A DNA stretch of 43,597 nucleotides from Oscillospiraceae bacterium. Its GTDB lineage: Bacteria; Bacillota; Clostridia; Oscillospirales; CAG-272. The number at the start of each line of letters is the position of its first letter. Within the stretch, counting starts at the first letter, position 1. This document shows, piece by piece, positions 43,475 to 43,597 of the stretch. Position numbers and translations under genes: made by a program. The stretch lies in assembly GCA_015064785.1 (NCBI GenBank), contig SVRM01000026.1, forward strand, positions 1 through 43,597. The letters run 5' to 3'. The notes below the pieces were generated by a model, which was given only the letters and a program-made list of their open reading frames with translations, was not told the origin of the DNA and made no database searches.

Positions 43475-43597
43475 TAGGCAATTGCAAAATTGCCTACCTT
43501 CATCGCCCAAAGGGCGATATATAAACAAATTGCGTCGCTTGGGCGGGTTTCCCGCCCAAAAAGACACCTTCAAAGCGACCAAAGGGAGCCATCGGGC
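43475..43597. mobile_element. Multi-hairpin element (copy B, cut by the window end)
   Basis: It starts TAGGCAATTGC and follows copy A (36338 onward) base for base over about 120 nt with a handful of differences, several in hairpin loops (AAC to AAA at 43509-43511, TCT to TTT in the third loop). It is truncated by the window edge. Confidence 0.8.

Noticed and set aside
43400..43582. Open frame across the copy B repeat
   Set aside because: The peptide arises from translating the repeat, and the same peptide appears where copy A is crossed; it is not a gene.
1..43597. CRISPR arrays, tRNA or rRNA genes
   Set aside because: No regularly spaced direct repeats, and no tRNA cloverleaf or rRNA sequence recognised on either strand.

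Overview
The window looks like the chromosome of a strictly fermentative, gut-type Gram-positive anaerobe, most likely a Clostridia member of the Oscillospirales or a relative. The basis is moderate to high GC genes with strong GGAGG/AAAGGA ribosome binding sites, sigma-A promoters with 17-nt spacers, lipoprotein solute-binding proteins, pyruvate formate-lyase, D-lactate dehydrogenase, and many single-operon glycan-utilisation genes. The taxonomic call is an inference; no rRNA gene is present.

Layout. 1-123 is the 3' end (domains V and VI) of a group II intron whose body lies outside the window, next to a UroD-like methyltransferase gene (145-1236, minus). 1488-4534 holds two solute-binding lipoproteins, followed by a uridine-kinase-like P-loop kinase and a DUF4091/GH123-like protein. 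6893-8322 is an AT-rich island bounded by about 61-bp inverted repeats and carrying one XRE regulator. Then come a PAP2 phosphatase (minus), a ZTP (pfl) riboswitch with its attenuator, pyruvate formate-lyase, a YihY/BrkB membrane protein, an SGNH hydrolase and a large DUF4838 lipoprotein. 16622-17461 (amidohydrolase, minus) diverges from the GH125-GH43-metallophosphoesterase-Dus operon (17703-22017). Next are a hydroxypyruvate-isomerase-like protein and a minus-strand pair (solute-binding protein plus nucleoside-hydrolase-like protein). 25846-31725 holds D-lactate dehydrogenase, an amidohydrolase, a DegT-type aminotransferase, ferritin, a TIM-barrel isomerase and an EamA transporter. 31823-34437 is a solute-binding protein with a CE15-like esterase. 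Then follow an acyl-CoA-synthetase-like gene, a mobile-looking multi-hairpin repeat, ruvX and a membrane protein. The right end has a minus-strand HAD/isomerase pair and an isomerase - sulfatase-like - Gfo/Idh/MocA operon, and the window closes inside a second copy of the multi-hairpin repeat.

How it fits together. Four lipoproteins would capture oligosaccharides, and GH125, GH43, DUF4091, DUF4838, SGNH and CE15-like enzymes would trim mannan- and xylan-type glycans or their decorations. A set of TIM-barrel isomerases, a Gfo/Idh oxidoreductase, amidohydrolases and an aminotransferase would handle unusual sugars. Pfl and LdhA dispose of pyruvate. No ABC permease, ATPase or sugar-specific regulator is present, so the binding proteins must use transport parts encoded elsewhere.

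The most unusual features are non-coding: (a) a ~221-bp multi-hairpin element flanked by an 11-bp direct repeat, with a second truncated copy whose differences fall largely in loops and linkers; (b) the inverted-repeat-bounded XRE island; (c) a second repeat family made of tandem stem-loops; (d) a ribosome binding site separated from its start codon by a stem-loop.
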